Positions 25,434-34,524 of a stretch of DNA of 46,825 nt are shown here, piece after piece. How positions within the stretch are numbered: the stretch's first letter is position 1; the number at the start of each line of letters is the position of its first letter. Below the pieces are notes generated by a model, which saw only the letters and a list, made by a program, of their open reading frames with translations, ran no database searches and was not told the DNA's origin. This DNA is from an uncultured marine group I thaumarchaeote (GTDB taxonomy: Archaea; Thermoproteota; Nitrososphaeria; Nitrososphaerales; Nitrosopumilaceae). The DNA lies in assembly GCA_902566725.1 (NCBI GenBank), contig CACFJZ010000004.1, positions 1 to 46,825 of the forward strand, read 5' to 3'. A program made the translations under genes and the position numbers.

Positions 25434-25816
25434 TGAATCAAAAAACAACCATCCAAATATTTTGCCAAATTAATCCTTCTGAGGATCCTGAAAAAGTCAA
25501 ACTCGCCGTGAATAATATATTTCCTGATATCGAATTAGAAATATCTGAAACTCAAATTGTAGGTAAAACAAACAACTACTCAGTCTTATCACAAATTTCA
25601 AAATCGATCCATGAAAAAAACATCAAAAACACATACCAACGAATTCTAAAAAACAACAATGATGGTGATTCAACTTGGTTTTATCTTAACAAACAAGCAG
25701 CCTTTGTAAACACTGTAGCCCTATGTAGTGAAGCAAATGAATCATCGCTGGGCCCAATTAAGGTAATTTTACGCTCAAATGATATTGAACAAGTCATAGA
25801 ATCAATCACAAATTAA
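25433..25816 (+). CDS. UPF0201 family protein
   Basis: A 127-residue protein with INPSEDPEKVKLAVNNIFPD at the start and a conserved TWFYLNKQAAF stretch followed by GPIKVIL, as in archaeal UPF0201 (COG1325-like) proteins, which have been suggested to bind RNA. It overlaps the UPF0200 gene by one base. Role in the cell is unknown. Confidence 0.78.
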   Translation: MNQKTTIQIFCQINPSEDPEKVKLAVNNIFPDIELEISETQIVGKTNNYSVLSQISKSIHEKNIKNTYQRILKNNNDGDSTWFYLNKQAAFVNTVALCSEANESSLGPIKVILRSNDIEQVIESITN

Positions 25817-25885
25817 CTATTTCAAGCCATTTTGAGAGCTTTTTTTTAGTTCAGTTATGAAAAATCTATTTTTACAGGATTTAGC

Positions 25886-26173
25886 ATGAAAGTACAATTA
25901 GCAATAATTGGTGCAGTATTAGTTGCAGGAGGAATCTTATTCTTACCTGAAACAATGAATCAATTTCCTGCTGGTGCTGCTGTAGTTGATGCACTAGTTG
26001 CAGATGTTACTAGCATCAAAGAATACAATACACACACAAATCAAGTTGGTGATACATTGTATGATGTAGGACTAAAAGCTGGTGATACAGTAGTTGATGT
26101 TGCAGGTCAAGTTGAAAATACCATTGATGAAACAGAAATTCCTGAAATTGACTTCTTAAAACTAGAAGAATAA
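25886..26173 (+). CDS. Small exported or membrane-anchored hypothetical protein
   Basis: 95 residues with an N-terminal hydrophobic helix (VQLAIIGAVLVAGGILFLP) followed by an acidic exterior region. No charged anchor at the C-terminus. I do not recognise the family. It has its own gap of 69 bases upstream and is convergent with the RNase Z gene (1-base gap). Confidence 0.6.
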   Translation: MKVQLAIIGAVLVAGGILFLPETMNQFPAGAAVVDALVADVTSIKEYNTHTNQVGDTLYDVGLKAGDTVVDVAGQVENTIDETEIPEIDFLKLEE

Positions 26174-26174
26174 T

Positions 26175-27071
26175 CTAAATCTCAATTTCAAGCAGATCTT
26201 TTGCAGCAATAACTGATTCATGAATCTGTTTTGCCTCATCTAACAATACAGATTCATCATTATATCTTGCTGAAAAATGAGTTAAGATTAGATTTTTTAC
26301 ATTGGCATTTTTTGCCAGCTCAGCTGCTTCTTTTGCTGTTCCATGGTTTGTTTCTATTGCTCTATCTTTTAGATCAATTGAAAATGTACAATCAAAACTC
26401 AAGTAATCACTATCTGTAAAGAAATCCTGCAGTTTTTCAGTTGGTCGTGTGTCTCCTGATATTCCAATTTTTTTACCTGGTCTTTTCTCTCCGGTTACTT
26501 GTGATGAATCAATCTTTACGCCGTTGACTTCAACAGGATTCCCATTTTGTAGCTCCTGCCACATCTTTCCTTCTGGTATTCCCAATTCTTTTGCTTTTTC
26601 AGGATAAAATACTCCTGCTCTTTCATTTTCTTCAAAACGATAAGAAAACGCAGGAATTCCATGTTGTGCTTCACAGCAACTTATTCGATATTTTTTTTCC
26701 TTAACTACATTACCTTCTTCTACAATTGTTATGAAAACTGGAAATGGTAATCCAAAATTTAAAACTTTGATGTTCGCTGTAATGAATTCTTCAATTCCTG
26801 CTGGACCATAAATTTCTAAACTCTCTGTTCTTTTTTGCATTGACATTGTTTGTAATAATCCTAAAATTCCTAAACAATGATCTCCGTGAAGATGAGTAAC
26901 AAATATTTTCATTTTTTTATTCCATGGTAATCCTGCTTTCAAATATGCAACTTGTGCACCTTCTCCTGCATCAAACATCAGCACTTCATTATCTCTCACT
27001 AAACAAATACACGTTAACGAACGTTCTGGTGTTGGTGCAGCAGCAGATGTGCCAAGATAAACTAATTTCAT
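26175..27071 (-). CDS. rnz: Ribonuclease Z (tRNA 3' endonuclease)
   Basis: Metallo-beta-lactamase fold nuclease that trims the 3' trailer from tRNA precursors so CCA can be added. The metal motif is H60-L-H62-G-D64-H65, with GTSAAAPTPER at the N-terminus, AQHGIPAFSYRF, GDTRPT and LTHFSARY ahead of the C-terminus. Length 298 fits the short form. It probably leads into the 27082 gene only as a neighbour: prs lies upstream on the same strand with a 10-base gap, so the two may share a message. Confidence 0.93.
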   Translation of the reverse strand: MKLVYLGTSAAAPTPERSLTCICLVRDNEVLMFDAGEGAQVAYLKAGLPWNKKMKIFVTHLHGDHCLGILGLLQTMSMQKRTESLEIYGPAGIEEFITANIKVLNFGLPFPVFITIVEEGNVVKEKKYRISCCEAQHGIPAFSYRFEENERAGVFYPEKAKELGIPEGKMWQELQNGNPVEVNGVKIDSSQVTGEKRPGKKIGISGDTRPTEKLQDFFTDSDYLSFDCTFSIDLKDRAIETNHGTAKEAAELAKNANVKNLILTHFSARYNDESVLLDEAKQIHESVIAAKDLLEIEI

Positions 27072-27081
27072 AATATTATTT

Positions 27082-27957
27082 TCATTTTAATGCATCGGCA
27101 ATAACTCTTGATACGTCTACCTTTCCTGATTCACCTGGAATTGTATTTGTGCTGACGATTTGAGAAACTCCTGCCTTTTTGATCTTTTTTGCAGCATCAT
27201 TAACCAACAATGCATGAGTACATGCAACAAAAACACGTTTGCATTTTTGTTTCTTTAAGAATTGAGTGGCTTTCACAATACTTCCTCCAGTACTAATCAT
27301 ATCATCGACCAAAATCAAATCTCTATTTTTTACATCAACCTTGTCTGAAAGTATGTTCACTTTGCCGGTTTTTCTATCTCTATGTTTCTTTAATGCAATA
27401 AAATCAGTTTTCAAAAGATTTGCAAATTTCTCAGCTCTTTCTTGTCCTCCCATATCTGGTGATACGACTAGTGGATCCTTCATTTTTAATTTCTCGAAAT
27501 GTTTTACCAAAACATTCATAGCTGAAATATTCTCTGAAGAAATTTTCAATTCTTTTAATGCTAATTTACTGTGTATGTCTACTGTTAGAACTTTTTTTAC
27601 ACCTGCAGATTTGAGTAATTTACCAACTACTCCAATAGTAACTATTTCGCCTCCAAGGAACTCTCTATCTTGTCTTGCATAACCCATGTAAGGAATAACT
27701 GCATAAACTTTTGAAGAAAATTTTTGAATTTTAGAAACGATACTCAATAACTCTAAGAGATTTGAATCAACTGGTGGGTATGTTGATTGAACAACTACTA
27801 CAACACTCTTTTTTGGAATTTGATTAATCGTTATTTTGCTTTCTCCATCTGGGAAAACCTTCTTTTCAGTTTTAATATAAGGTGATTTCAGTCTTCTTGC
27901 AATTCTCTTTGCTAAATCAGTTGAAGCATTTCCTGAAACTACTGTAAACTTTACCAT
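27082..27957 (-). CDS. prs: Ribose-phosphate pyrophosphokinase (PRPP synthetase)
   Basis: Makes PRPP from ribose-5-phosphate and ATP for nucleotide, histidine and archaeal tetrahydromethanopterin synthesis. Motifs: KKVFPDGESKITI, YMGYARQDREF, DIHSK, VVSPDMGG and the PRPP loop LILVDDMISTGGSI. The 291-residue length matches archaeal Prs (shorter than bacterial). A 10-base gap separates it from rnz downstream. Confidence 0.94.
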   Translation of the reverse strand: MVKFTVVSGNASTDLAKRIARRLKSPYIKTEKKVFPDGESKITINQIPKKSVVVVVQSTYPPVDSNLLELLSIVSKIQKFSSKVYAVIPYMGYARQDREFLGGEIVTIGVVGKLLKSAGVKKVLTVDIHSKLALKELKISSENISAMNVLVKHFEKLKMKDPLVVSPDMGGQERAEKFANLLKTDFIALKKHRDRKTGKVNILSDKVDVKNRDLILVDDMISTGGSIVKATQFLKKQKCKRVFVACTHALLVNDAAKKIKKAGVSQIVSTNTIPGESGKVDVSRVIADALK

Positions 27958-27982
27958 TAAATCAACGAATCAAAACGGATTC

Positions 27983-28594
27983 TTAAGTTTTCGTAAGATT
28001 ATTTTTGAATCTAATCTCTTTTCTTTTGTGGAAATAACTTACGGCTGCTACTATACTTACTCCAACAATCTGTATAACCAGCCAGTCTAATCCTTGAAAT
28101 GACACTGTTTCAAATGTAAATGGTGAAAATAATGGGAATTTTGTATCTGAATTGAATGCAACATCAGCTAAGAAAATATCAAATGCAATATGTGATAAAA
28201 CTGCTCCAAACGCAACAACACAAACTCTGATATCCTTTCCTCGTGTTATAACAAAAAACACTATTGATACAATAACTGCAAATGGAATAGAATGACTCAT
28301 TCTTGAGACTAACTCTATATCTAAAAATTGTAACAAATGATCCGAATCTAAGAAAATTGCAAAACTTCCGCCCAGTATGATATATCTGATACTTAGTGTT
28401 CCTAACCCAATTATTGCTCCCCAGAAAACATGACCAAGAACATGCTCATATGTTACATTACTCACAACTAGTGGATTTCCAATCACTATAGTGAATTCAC
28501 TTTCGGGAAAGAATGCACCAATCATTGAGAATGCAAATGAGACCGTTGCAAAAATTATCGAGTTTTTTAATACAAATTTCAGAATCTTCTTCAT
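27983..28594 (-). CDS. YdjM-like membrane metal-dependent hydrolase family protein
   Basis: 203 residues with about five membrane helices. Conserved acidic and histidine residues inside the bilayer region, FLDSDHLLQF, SRMSHSIPF and SHIAFDIFL, match the YdjM/DUF457 family annotated as membrane-bound metal-dependent hydrolases. The substrate is unknown. It is transcribed after the MscS gene (35-base gap). Confidence 0.7.
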   Translation of the reverse strand: MKKILKFVLKNSIIFATVSFAFSMIGAFFPESEFTIVIGNPLVVSNVTYEHVLGHVFWGAIIGLGTLSIRYIILGGSFAIFLDSDHLLQFLDIELVSRMSHSIPFAVIVSIVFFVITRGKDIRVCVVAFGAVLSHIAFDIFLADVAFNSDTKFPLFSPFTFETVSFQGLDWLVIQIVGVSIVAAVSYFHKRKEIRFKNNLTKT

Positions 28595-28629
28595 ATCGTG
28601 AACAAAATTTCTGAATAAATTAATGATTA

Positions 28630-30372
28630 CTATTCATCTGCAGATTCGCCACGACCTAAATCACCCATTCCATATTCATCCATTACTTCTTTACGCTTGG
28701 AATCTAGTTGACTAATCTCTTGTTCTTCACGTTTTTCATCACCTTGGTAAACGGTTCGAATTGGCCATGGAATTCTAATGTCATATTTCTTGAACTCTTC
28801 GTACATGATTAGGCGCATATCGCTTTTTGTTTTGAATTGTGCACCATAATCTCGAACATAAACCCACATTGAAAAGTCCAAAGCAGAATCATTGAATTTA
28901 TCAAATCTCACGACTGGTTGTGTTACATCTACGTGAATATCTTTATCACAACCACAACTAGGTTTGTTGTCTTCAAGATATGGACATCTGTTTTGTCTTA
29001 CTAGATGTCTTCCTTTAGCATCTATAGCTTCAATCATTGCGCGCTTTCCAATCTTTACTAAAATTGATGTAACTTGTCTTGGATTATTCAAATACGAAAC
29101 ACCTACTTTTACAACTGCAGGAACAAGTTTGATCTCTTTTGTATAATTAATTATTTCTGCACTAACTAATTGTCTGGTTGGAATTATTGCAACTGATTCA
29201 TTTAATCCATGACGAATGTATGTTACTCTTGGTGTAATCTTATGGACATATCCATTATATCCGCTCTCTAACTGTACTCTGTCTCCTTCTTTTACAACTT
29301 TATCTTTTCTAATTAGAATATATGAAAAATAATTCTCTAATGTTTCTTTTAATGCAAGACCAACACCAAATGCAAGACCACCTGTTGCAGTAGCTAAAAC
29401 TATTAAATCAACTTGCCACCATGATACAACTCCGATAATAACTCCCACAAAAATTAGAATTGGTAATACTTGCTTTGCTGATTTTGGAACTCCTTCTTTT
29501 TGTTTTCTTGAATGACCTGGTGGTTTATTTCCAGATATGATTGGGTCAAATCCTGAATTTCTTTTTTGTTCTCTCCAGATATCTATTGGGTAAATTTCTT
29601 CGGGAATTACTCCTGGAAATAATTTTCTTCCAGATACATTATTCCCGCTTATACAATAATTGAAATATTTTTCATATTTCTTACGTTCAGATTTTTTCCA
29701 TTCTTCAAATGGGTCTTTGACATTTTTTTCGTAACTTCCAACCGGATTTCCTTGTGATGTACGAAAGCTTTCAAGATACTGCAGCCCTTCTTCTGACTGC
29801 ATGTATGTTGCAAACTCCTCGTCAGTCAAATCATCTGGTTTTTGTTGTGGGGGAATCCATTTGTATAATTTATGAAACAAATCACCATCATCGTCAGGAA
29901 ATCCTCTCATCTCTCTCCATGCATCAAAATCTTCACGTTCCAAAACCGAACTATCGCGTTTTGTAAGTGCTATTGGAACTAATTGTGAAATCGTATATCC
30001 AATGACTAGAATGTTTAGTGTATTGAGCATCTTTGCAAATACTTCACTTGGTGCAAGTTCGCCTTCCACTTGTGGAATCATTGATTCTTCATCAAATAAC
30101 TCAAAGACCTGAATGTACATGTTAACTGATGAAATTAAAGCAATTGCTAAAAACGGCAAAATTATTTTTCTTGCAAATCTTGCAACATGGGGTCTAACAT
30201 GATTAAATTTTTGAGTCTTTACCCAGAAAGAGAATTTTCTATAAACAAGACTGATCCCAATAATCCCAATAACTAATCCAATAACTGCTAATTGCAGAGA
30301 AACTGATGATGCGATCAGTTGGGAAACTGTATCAAACTGACCAACCGAGATTTCAGTAATTTCTTCTGCCAT
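28630..30372 (-). CDS. MscS-family mechanosensitive ion channel
   Basis: Predicted to open under membrane tension and release solutes. Hydrophobic helices occur near residues 27-47, 70-90 and 110-132, then a charged cytosolic stretch of about 160 residues, then two helices, the second being the pore-lining segment TATGGLAFGVGLALKETLENY, followed by the beta domain (GDRVQLESGYNGYVHKITPRVTYIR) and an alpha/beta domain. A CPYLEDNKPSCGC motif in the C-terminal domain could bind metal. The long insert before the pore makes it longer (580) than typical MscS. Confidence 0.85.
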   Translation of the reverse strand: MAEEITEISVGQFDTVSQLIASSVSLQLAVIGLVIGIIGISLVYRKFSFWVKTQKFNHVRPHVARFARKIILPFLAIALISSVNMYIQVFELFDEESMIPQVEGELAPSEVFAKMLNTLNILVIGYTISQLVPIALTKRDSSVLEREDFDAWREMRGFPDDDGDLFHKLYKWIPPQQKPDDLTDEEFATYMQSEEGLQYLESFRTSQGNPVGSYEKNVKDPFEEWKKSERKKYEKYFNYCISGNNVSGRKLFPGVIPEEIYPIDIWREQKRNSGFDPIISGNKPPGHSRKQKEGVPKSAKQVLPILIFVGVIIGVVSWWQVDLIVLATATGGLAFGVGLALKETLENYFSYILIRKDKVVKEGDRVQLESGYNGYVHKITPRVTYIRHGLNESVAIIPTRQLVSAEIINYTKEIKLVPAVVKVGVSYLNNPRQVTSILVKIGKRAMIEAIDAKGRHLVRQNRCPYLEDNKPSCGCDKDIHVDVTQPVVRFDKFNDSALDFSMWVYVRDYGAQFKTKSDMRLIMYEEFKKYDIRIPWPIRTVYQGDEKREEQEISQLDSKRKEVMDEYGMGDLGRGESADE

Positions 30373-30445
30373 CTACTATTTTTTCTAATGATCCTGAACT
30401 TAAGTTATGAATTTGTCTTAGAGTTTACAAAAAAGTGTCAAATTT

Positions 30446-30455
30446 TTTATAAATA
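30446..30455 (+). promoter_or_regulatory. Strong TATA promoter of the aminomutase-like gene
   Basis: TTTATAAATA is a near-ideal archaeal TATA box. It predicts a start near 30477 and a leader of about 40 bases, one of the few leadered genes here. An AGAGGT word lies in the leader but 17 bases before the ATG, too far for a usual ribosome site. Confidence 0.6.
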
Positions 30456-30516
30456 TAGCCTTGATTCACCCGTATCTGATCCCAAAGTTTAACAGAGGTT
30501 TTACCATACTATACTA

Positions 30517-31890
30517 ATGGCACAAGCCAATCAACAACAATCTGTTTGGAAGGTAGATTCATCACCTGCGATCCAATCGTATACGCTTGCAAATCTCAGA
30601 AAACTACCACAATTGGAAAATTTTTCAGAAGAACAGATCTTTGAAATGGAGGTAGTTGGAAACGTTCTGCCATTCAAGGCAAACAACTACGTTGTTGAAC
30701 AACTAATTGACTGGGATAATGTCCCAGGCGATTCCATGTTTAATTTGACATTTCCCCAAAAAGGTATGCTAAAGCCAGAACATTACGATATGATGGCCTC
30801 TGTTTTGAAAAACAACCCGGATAGAAAAGAAATTCAAGAAACAGCAAACAAAATCAGATTACAATTAAACCCACATCCAGCTGGTCAAATGGAACTAAAC
30901 GTTCCAGTTCTAAAAGATGGAACCAAGCTTTATGGAATGCAACACAAATACAAAGAAACCTGCCTTTTCTTCCCTAGTCAAGGTCAAACCTGTCATGCAT
31001 ATTGCAGTTTTTGTTTTAGATGGCCACAGTTTGTTGGAATGGACGAAATGAAATTTGCAATGAAGGAAGGTGACGATTTAGCCCAATATGTAAAAGAACA
31101 TCCAGAAATTTCAGATATACTGTTTACTGGTGGAGATCCAATGATTATGAAGGCAAGTCTGTTTTCTGCATATATCGATAAACTGTTAGACGCAGATTTA
31201 CCAAATCTCAAAACAATTAGAATTGGAACAAAGGCATTATCCTACTGGCCATACAAATTCACATCTGACGGTGATTCTGAAGAAACCCTTGAGACATTTA
31301 GACGAATCACCTCAAAAGGAATTCATGTGGCATTAATGGGTCACTTTAACCATCTTGCAGAACTAAAAACCGATGCCGTAAAACTTGCAATCAAAAAGGT
31401 TCGTGAAACTGGAACACAAATCAGAACTCAATCTCCATTGCTTACTAACATTAACGATGATGCTGATATGTGGGCACAGATGTGGCAAAAACAGGTAGAA
31501 CTTGGGTGTATACCATACTACATGTTTGTTGTTAGAGATACAGGTGCACAACACTACTTTGGTGTACCTTTAGTCAAAGCACATCAAATCTTCCAAAAGG
31601 CAATTCAAAAAGTCAGTGGACTTGGGAGAACTGTTAGAGGACCATCAATGTCTGCAACACCTGGCAAGGTACAGATTGATGGAGTTGCTGAAGTAAATGG
31701 AACCAAAGTTATGGTTTTCAGAATGTTACAGGGAAGAAACCCAGAGTGGGTTAATCGTCCATTCTTTGCAAAATATGATGAAAACGCAATTTGGCTTGAT
31801 GATCTTAAGCCTGCCTTTGAGGACAAGTTCTTCTTTGAAGATGAACTAGACCAAATCAAAGAGCAAAAGATGAAAACTATGACAAGTTAA
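30517..31890 (+). CDS. Lysine 2,3-aminomutase-like radical SAM enzyme
   Basis: The iron-sulfur motif is C159-x3-C163-x2-C166 (CHAYCSFC), and TGGDPM near residue 207 is the SAM-binding GGD region of the KamA family. The PLP-lysine segment reads SATPGKVQIDG instead of the usual Gly-rich PGGGGK. Family members move the amino group of lysine (KamA), of glutamate, or of elongation factor P lysine (EpmB). The substrate here is uncertain; beta-lysine for osmoprotection is one option. Single gene, strong promoter. Confidence 0.82.
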   Translation: MAQANQQQSVWKVDSSPAIQSYTLANLRKLPQLENFSEEQIFEMEVVGNVLPFKANNYVVEQLIDWDNVPGDSMFNLTFPQKGMLKPEHYDMMASVLKNNPDRKEIQETANKIRLQLNPHPAGQMELNVPVLKDGTKLYGMQHKYKETCLFFPSQGQTCHAYCSFCFRWPQFVGMDEMKFAMKEGDDLAQYVKEHPEISDILFTGGDPMIMKASLFSAYIDKLLDADLPNLKTIRIGTKALSYWPYKFTSDGDSEETLETFRRITSKGIHVALMGHFNHLAELKTDAVKLAIKKVRETGTQIRTQSPLLTNINDDADMWAQMWQKQVELGCIPYYMFVVRDTGAQHYFGVPLVKAHQIFQKAIQKVSGLGRTVRGPSMSATPGKVQIDGVAEVNGTKVMVFRMLQGRNPEWVNRPFFAKYDENAIWLDDLKPAFEDKFFFEDELDQIKEQKMKTMTS

Positions 31891-31915
31891 AATATGGATT
31901 TTATTGTGATATAAT

Positions 31916-32245
31916 ATGCGAAAAGAATTTGTTGTAATGAGAATTGATGCAGCACCAGATGGTGCTCCATATGTTCTGGTTACCTTATCTTTAGCAAAAG
32001 ACATGTCAGAAGGAAATCAACCTTCAAATCCATCTACACCAAACATTATGGGATTTTCAAATATGGATGACATGATGAAAAACCTCAACAAAATGATTGC
32101 AGGTGGAGGAATGGGTATGATGGGCGGTGGCGCTCCAGGAACAACTTCTATCAAGTTGGACATGCACGAGTACAAACAACTAGGATTATCTGTTGGCGAT
32201 AAAGTAAACCTCGATATCTCAAAGGCTGAAGCACTAGGCGTATAG
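31916..32245 (+). CDS. Conserved hypothetical protein, Gly/Met-rich middle
   Basis: 109 residues: a strand-rich start (FVVMRIDAAPDGAPYVLVTLSLA), a Met- and Gly-rich linker (MIAGGGMGMMGGGAPG), then a strand-rich end (GLSVGDKVNLDISKAE) that resembles a swapped-hairpin or translation-protein barrel motif. I do not recognise the family. It follows the aminomutase-like gene by 25 bases. Confidence 0.6.
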   Translation: MRKEFVVMRIDAAPDGAPYVLVTLSLAKDMSEGNQPSNPSTPNIMGFSNMDDMMKNLNKMIAGGGMGMMGGGAPGTTSIKLDMHEYKQLGLSVGDKVNLDISKAEALGV

Positions 32246-32279
32246 ATCTATTTAAAAATCTGAAATTTCTGTTATTTTC

Positions 32280-32378
32280 ATGGGCGATAAGTCTGAAGAA
32301 GCACTTCAAAACCTCAAGATGGAACTAGATACTTACAAAGAAAAAATAAAATCCATATTTTCAAGATCAAAGAAGTAG
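32280..32378 (+). CDS. Possible micro-protein
   Basis: A 32-residue ORF (MGDKSEEALQNLKMELDTYK... ending FSRSKK) that would form a single amphipathic helix. It lies 34 bases after one gene and its stop is 4 bases before the hemerythrin start, on the same strand. Too short to be sure; conservation across related genomes would decide. Confidence 0.4.
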   Translation: MGDKSEEALQNLKMELDTYKEKIKSIFSRSKK

Positions 32379-32382
32379 AATT

Positions 32383-32922
32383 ATGAGTGCTAGTGAATTT
32401 CTACGCAAAGAGCATGAAGAAATAATGCGTCTTGAAAAACTGGTCACAAAATGTTCAAAATCTCTCTATGATGGTAAAGACGTACCATTTTCTCACATTG
32501 ATAAGATTAATTTTCTAATTGCTGAATTTCTAGATTCCATCCATTTTACAAGAGAAGAAGGCTCATACTTTCCATGCGTTGCATCATATGATCATCTAAA
32601 TCAAGAAATTCGTGCTTTACTAATTGAACATGAGTTTAGCCGAAATATTGCAAAGCAAATTTCAGAAAATCTCAAGCAATGGAAAAAGGGTCTAAACAAG
32701 AGAGAGCCTGTTGCCCGATTCCTTAGAACATACTCTATCTTTCTAATAGATCATATGAAAAAAGAAGAACAATTCTTTGAAAAGGCAGAAAAAGAGATTC
32801 TTTCAAAAGAAGAAGAACAAGAAATGTTAGAGCAATTCCAATCAATTTCTGCGATCGCTGAAAAGGTAACTTCTCTTCTAGAAGATATTGATTATCTAGA
32901 AGAACAAGATTGGGCAAAATAA
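32383..32922 (+). CDS. Hemerythrin HHE-domain protein
   Basis: Predicted four-helix bundle with a di-iron site that may bind oxygen, NO or iron. The ligand set is visible as H10-E in the first helix, HFTREE in the second, LIEHEF in the third and DHMKKEE in the fourth. Length 179 is typical of stand-alone HHE proteins. A role in oxygen or NO sensing is plausible for an ammonia oxidiser but unproven. APS kinase follows 33 bases downstream. Confidence 0.8.
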   Translation: MSASEFLRKEHEEIMRLEKLVTKCSKSLYDGKDVPFSHIDKINFLIAEFLDSIHFTREEGSYFPCVASYDHLNQEIRALLIEHEFSRNIAKQISENLKQWKKGLNKREPVARFLRTYSIFLIDHMKKEEQFFEKAEKEILSKEEEQEMLEQFQSISAIAEKVTSLLEDIDYLEEQDWAK

Positions 32923-32955
32923 CATTCTTAAACGGTAATTTCTCTTTCATTTTCA

Positions 32956-33468
32956 ATGGCCTTTTGTTTATGGATGACTGGATTACCTTGTTCAGGTAAG
33001 ACCACTATTGTAAGAAAACTTGCTGAAACCATACCAAACTTGGCTATACTAGATGGCGATGAACTAAGAGAATGGTTCTCACCAAAAGATTTCTCAAAAG
33101 CAGCAAGAGATGAACACAACAGAAGAGTTGCTCATTTATCAAAATTGCTCCTAAAACACAACGTTCCAATGGGCGTTTCACTAATCAGCCCATACAAGGA
33201 AAACCGTGCAAATGCAAGAGAGATTATTGGTGATGATACAAAGTTCTTTGAAGTTTATGTCAATGCATCACTAGCACAATGTGAAGAAAGAGATGTCAAA
33301 GGAATGTATGCAAAAGCCCGCTCTGGAGAGATTAAGGGATTTACTGGAATTGACGACCCATATGAGGCACCAGATAATGCTGATTTAGTACTAGACACTG
33401 AGAATAAATCTCTTGATGAGAGTGCTGCAGAAGTTTTAGAATTTTTGAAATCTAAGAATCTAATCTAG
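32956..33468 (+). CDS. cysC: Adenylylsulfate (APS) kinase
   Basis: Phosphorylates APS to PAPS, the sulfate donor for sulfation or reduction. Walker A GLPCSGKT at 9-16, the ILDGDELREWF segment, the lid HNRRVAHLS and the product-binding GFTGIDDPYEAP are all present. Length 170 is normal. No sulfate adenylyltransferase is seen in this window. Its end overlaps the convergent CysQ-like gene by 17 bases. Confidence 0.93.
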   Translation: MAFCLWMTGLPCSGKTTIVRKLAETIPNLAILDGDELREWFSPKDFSKAARDEHNRRVAHLSKLLLKHNVPMGVSLISPYKENRANAREIIGDDTKFFEVYVNASLAQCEERDVKGMYAKARSGEIKGFTGIDDPYEAPDNADLVLDTENKSLDESAAEVLEFLKSKNLI

Positions 33469-34270
33469 ATACAGCATCTAATGCTATTTGATGAACCAAT
33501 CCATTTGTTACCAATATGCCATTTTCATGATTTACGGATTCTGTATTGTAGACCATTTCCTTGCCTGAAATATCTGTCATCTTTCCTCCAGCTTCAGAAA
33601 TTATGCAATTTGAGGCACAGGTATCCCATTGCTTCATCTTGTTTGTTGTGGTAACATAAATTTCAGCCTCTCCAGATGCAATCTCTGTCACTTTGAGCGA
33701 ACTTCCAATACTTGTGACAACTGAAATCTCCATTTCATCTAACAATTTTTTTTCCTTCTCAGATAGGTGATGTCTGCTGACCAGAGCATGACAGTTTTGT
33801 ATCTCTGACATCATTGTAACCTCAATTTTCTCCCATTCCTCATCATGACAAAATGCACCTTTTCCAGATTCAGCCAAATACATCTTCTTTTTTGTAGGCC
33901 AGTAAATCATACCTAAAACTGCTTTCTGATTTTCAACTAATCCCACCATTATGGTAAATTCTCCAGTTTTGTTTACAAAATCAGTTGTTCCATCTAAAGG
34001 ATCTACAATCCAAACCTTTTCTTCAGATAATCTCTTTTTATCATCAGCATCTTCTTCAGATAGAACTGTAATTCCAGTTTCTCCCAAAATCTCTTTGAGA
34101 ATTTTATTGCTTTCTATGTCTGCCTGAGTTATAGGCGAATCATCTTCTTTTTTCTCGGTTGAAAAATCTGTTTCATAAATCTCAATAACCTTTTCTCCTG
34201 CTCTAACTATTCCCTCGAGAATTCTTCCTAATTCTGGTTGATTTGAACTAAACGGTAATTCACTAATCAT
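33452..34270 (-). CDS. cysQ: Inositol monophosphatase family, probable PAP phosphatase (CysQ)
   Basis: Metal-dependent phosphatase with E72-E73 in VLSEEDA, the signature WIVDPLDGTTDF at 88-98 and a C-terminal WDTCASNCIISEAGG. The family includes inositol and fructose-1,6-bisphosphate phosphatases as well as CysQ, which breaks PAP to AMP. Location tail to tail with APS kinase favours CysQ. It overlaps the upstream 75-residue membrane protein by 8 bases. Confidence 0.8.
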   Translation of the reverse strand: MISELPFSSNQPELGRILEGIVRAGEKVIEIYETDFSTEKKEDDSPITQADIESNKILKEILGETGITVLSEEDADDKKRLSEEKVWIVDPLDGTTDFVNKTGEFTIMVGLVENQKAVLGMIYWPTKKKMYLAESGKGAFCHDEEWEKIEVTMMSEIQNCHALVSRHHLSEKEKKLLDEMEISVVTSIGSSLKVTEIASGEAEIYVTTTNKMKQWDTCASNCIISEAGGKMTDISGKEMVYNTESVNHENGILVTNGLVHQIALDAVSRLDS

Positions 34271-34490
34271 TTTTCAAATCTCTATTTGCCAATTCAGGTT
34301 TTAGAGTCCATGCTACTGCTAGACCAACAAATGGAATTGATATCAATCCTGTCATTTGTACAATAATCAATAGTTGTTGTTGTGCCACATCTGGAACTGT
34401 AATGAGCCATGGAAGCGGCAATGACAATATGAACCAGATTCCTACCAAAAGCCCAACTATCTCAATTCTCTGTTTTTTCTTAGCATTCAT
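34263..34490 (-). CDS. Two-pass small membrane protein
   Basis: 75 residues with hydrophobic helices at about 12-32 and 40-62 and a cytosolic basic start (MNAKKKQR). It overlaps cysQ by 8 bases on the same strand, so translation is coupled. Function unknown. Confidence 0.55.
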   Translation of the reverse strand: MNAKKKQRIEIVGLLVGIWFILSLPLPWLITVPDVAQQQLLIIVQMTGLISIPFVGLAVAWTLKPELANRDLKND

Positions 34491-34524
34491 GATAAATTCA
34501 CTCTGTTCTCATCAAATTTAATTC

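Noticed and set aside
30494-30499. Shine-Dalgarno site AGAGGT before the aminomutase-like gene
   Set aside because: It is 17 bases from the ATG, beyond the usual 5-10 base range.
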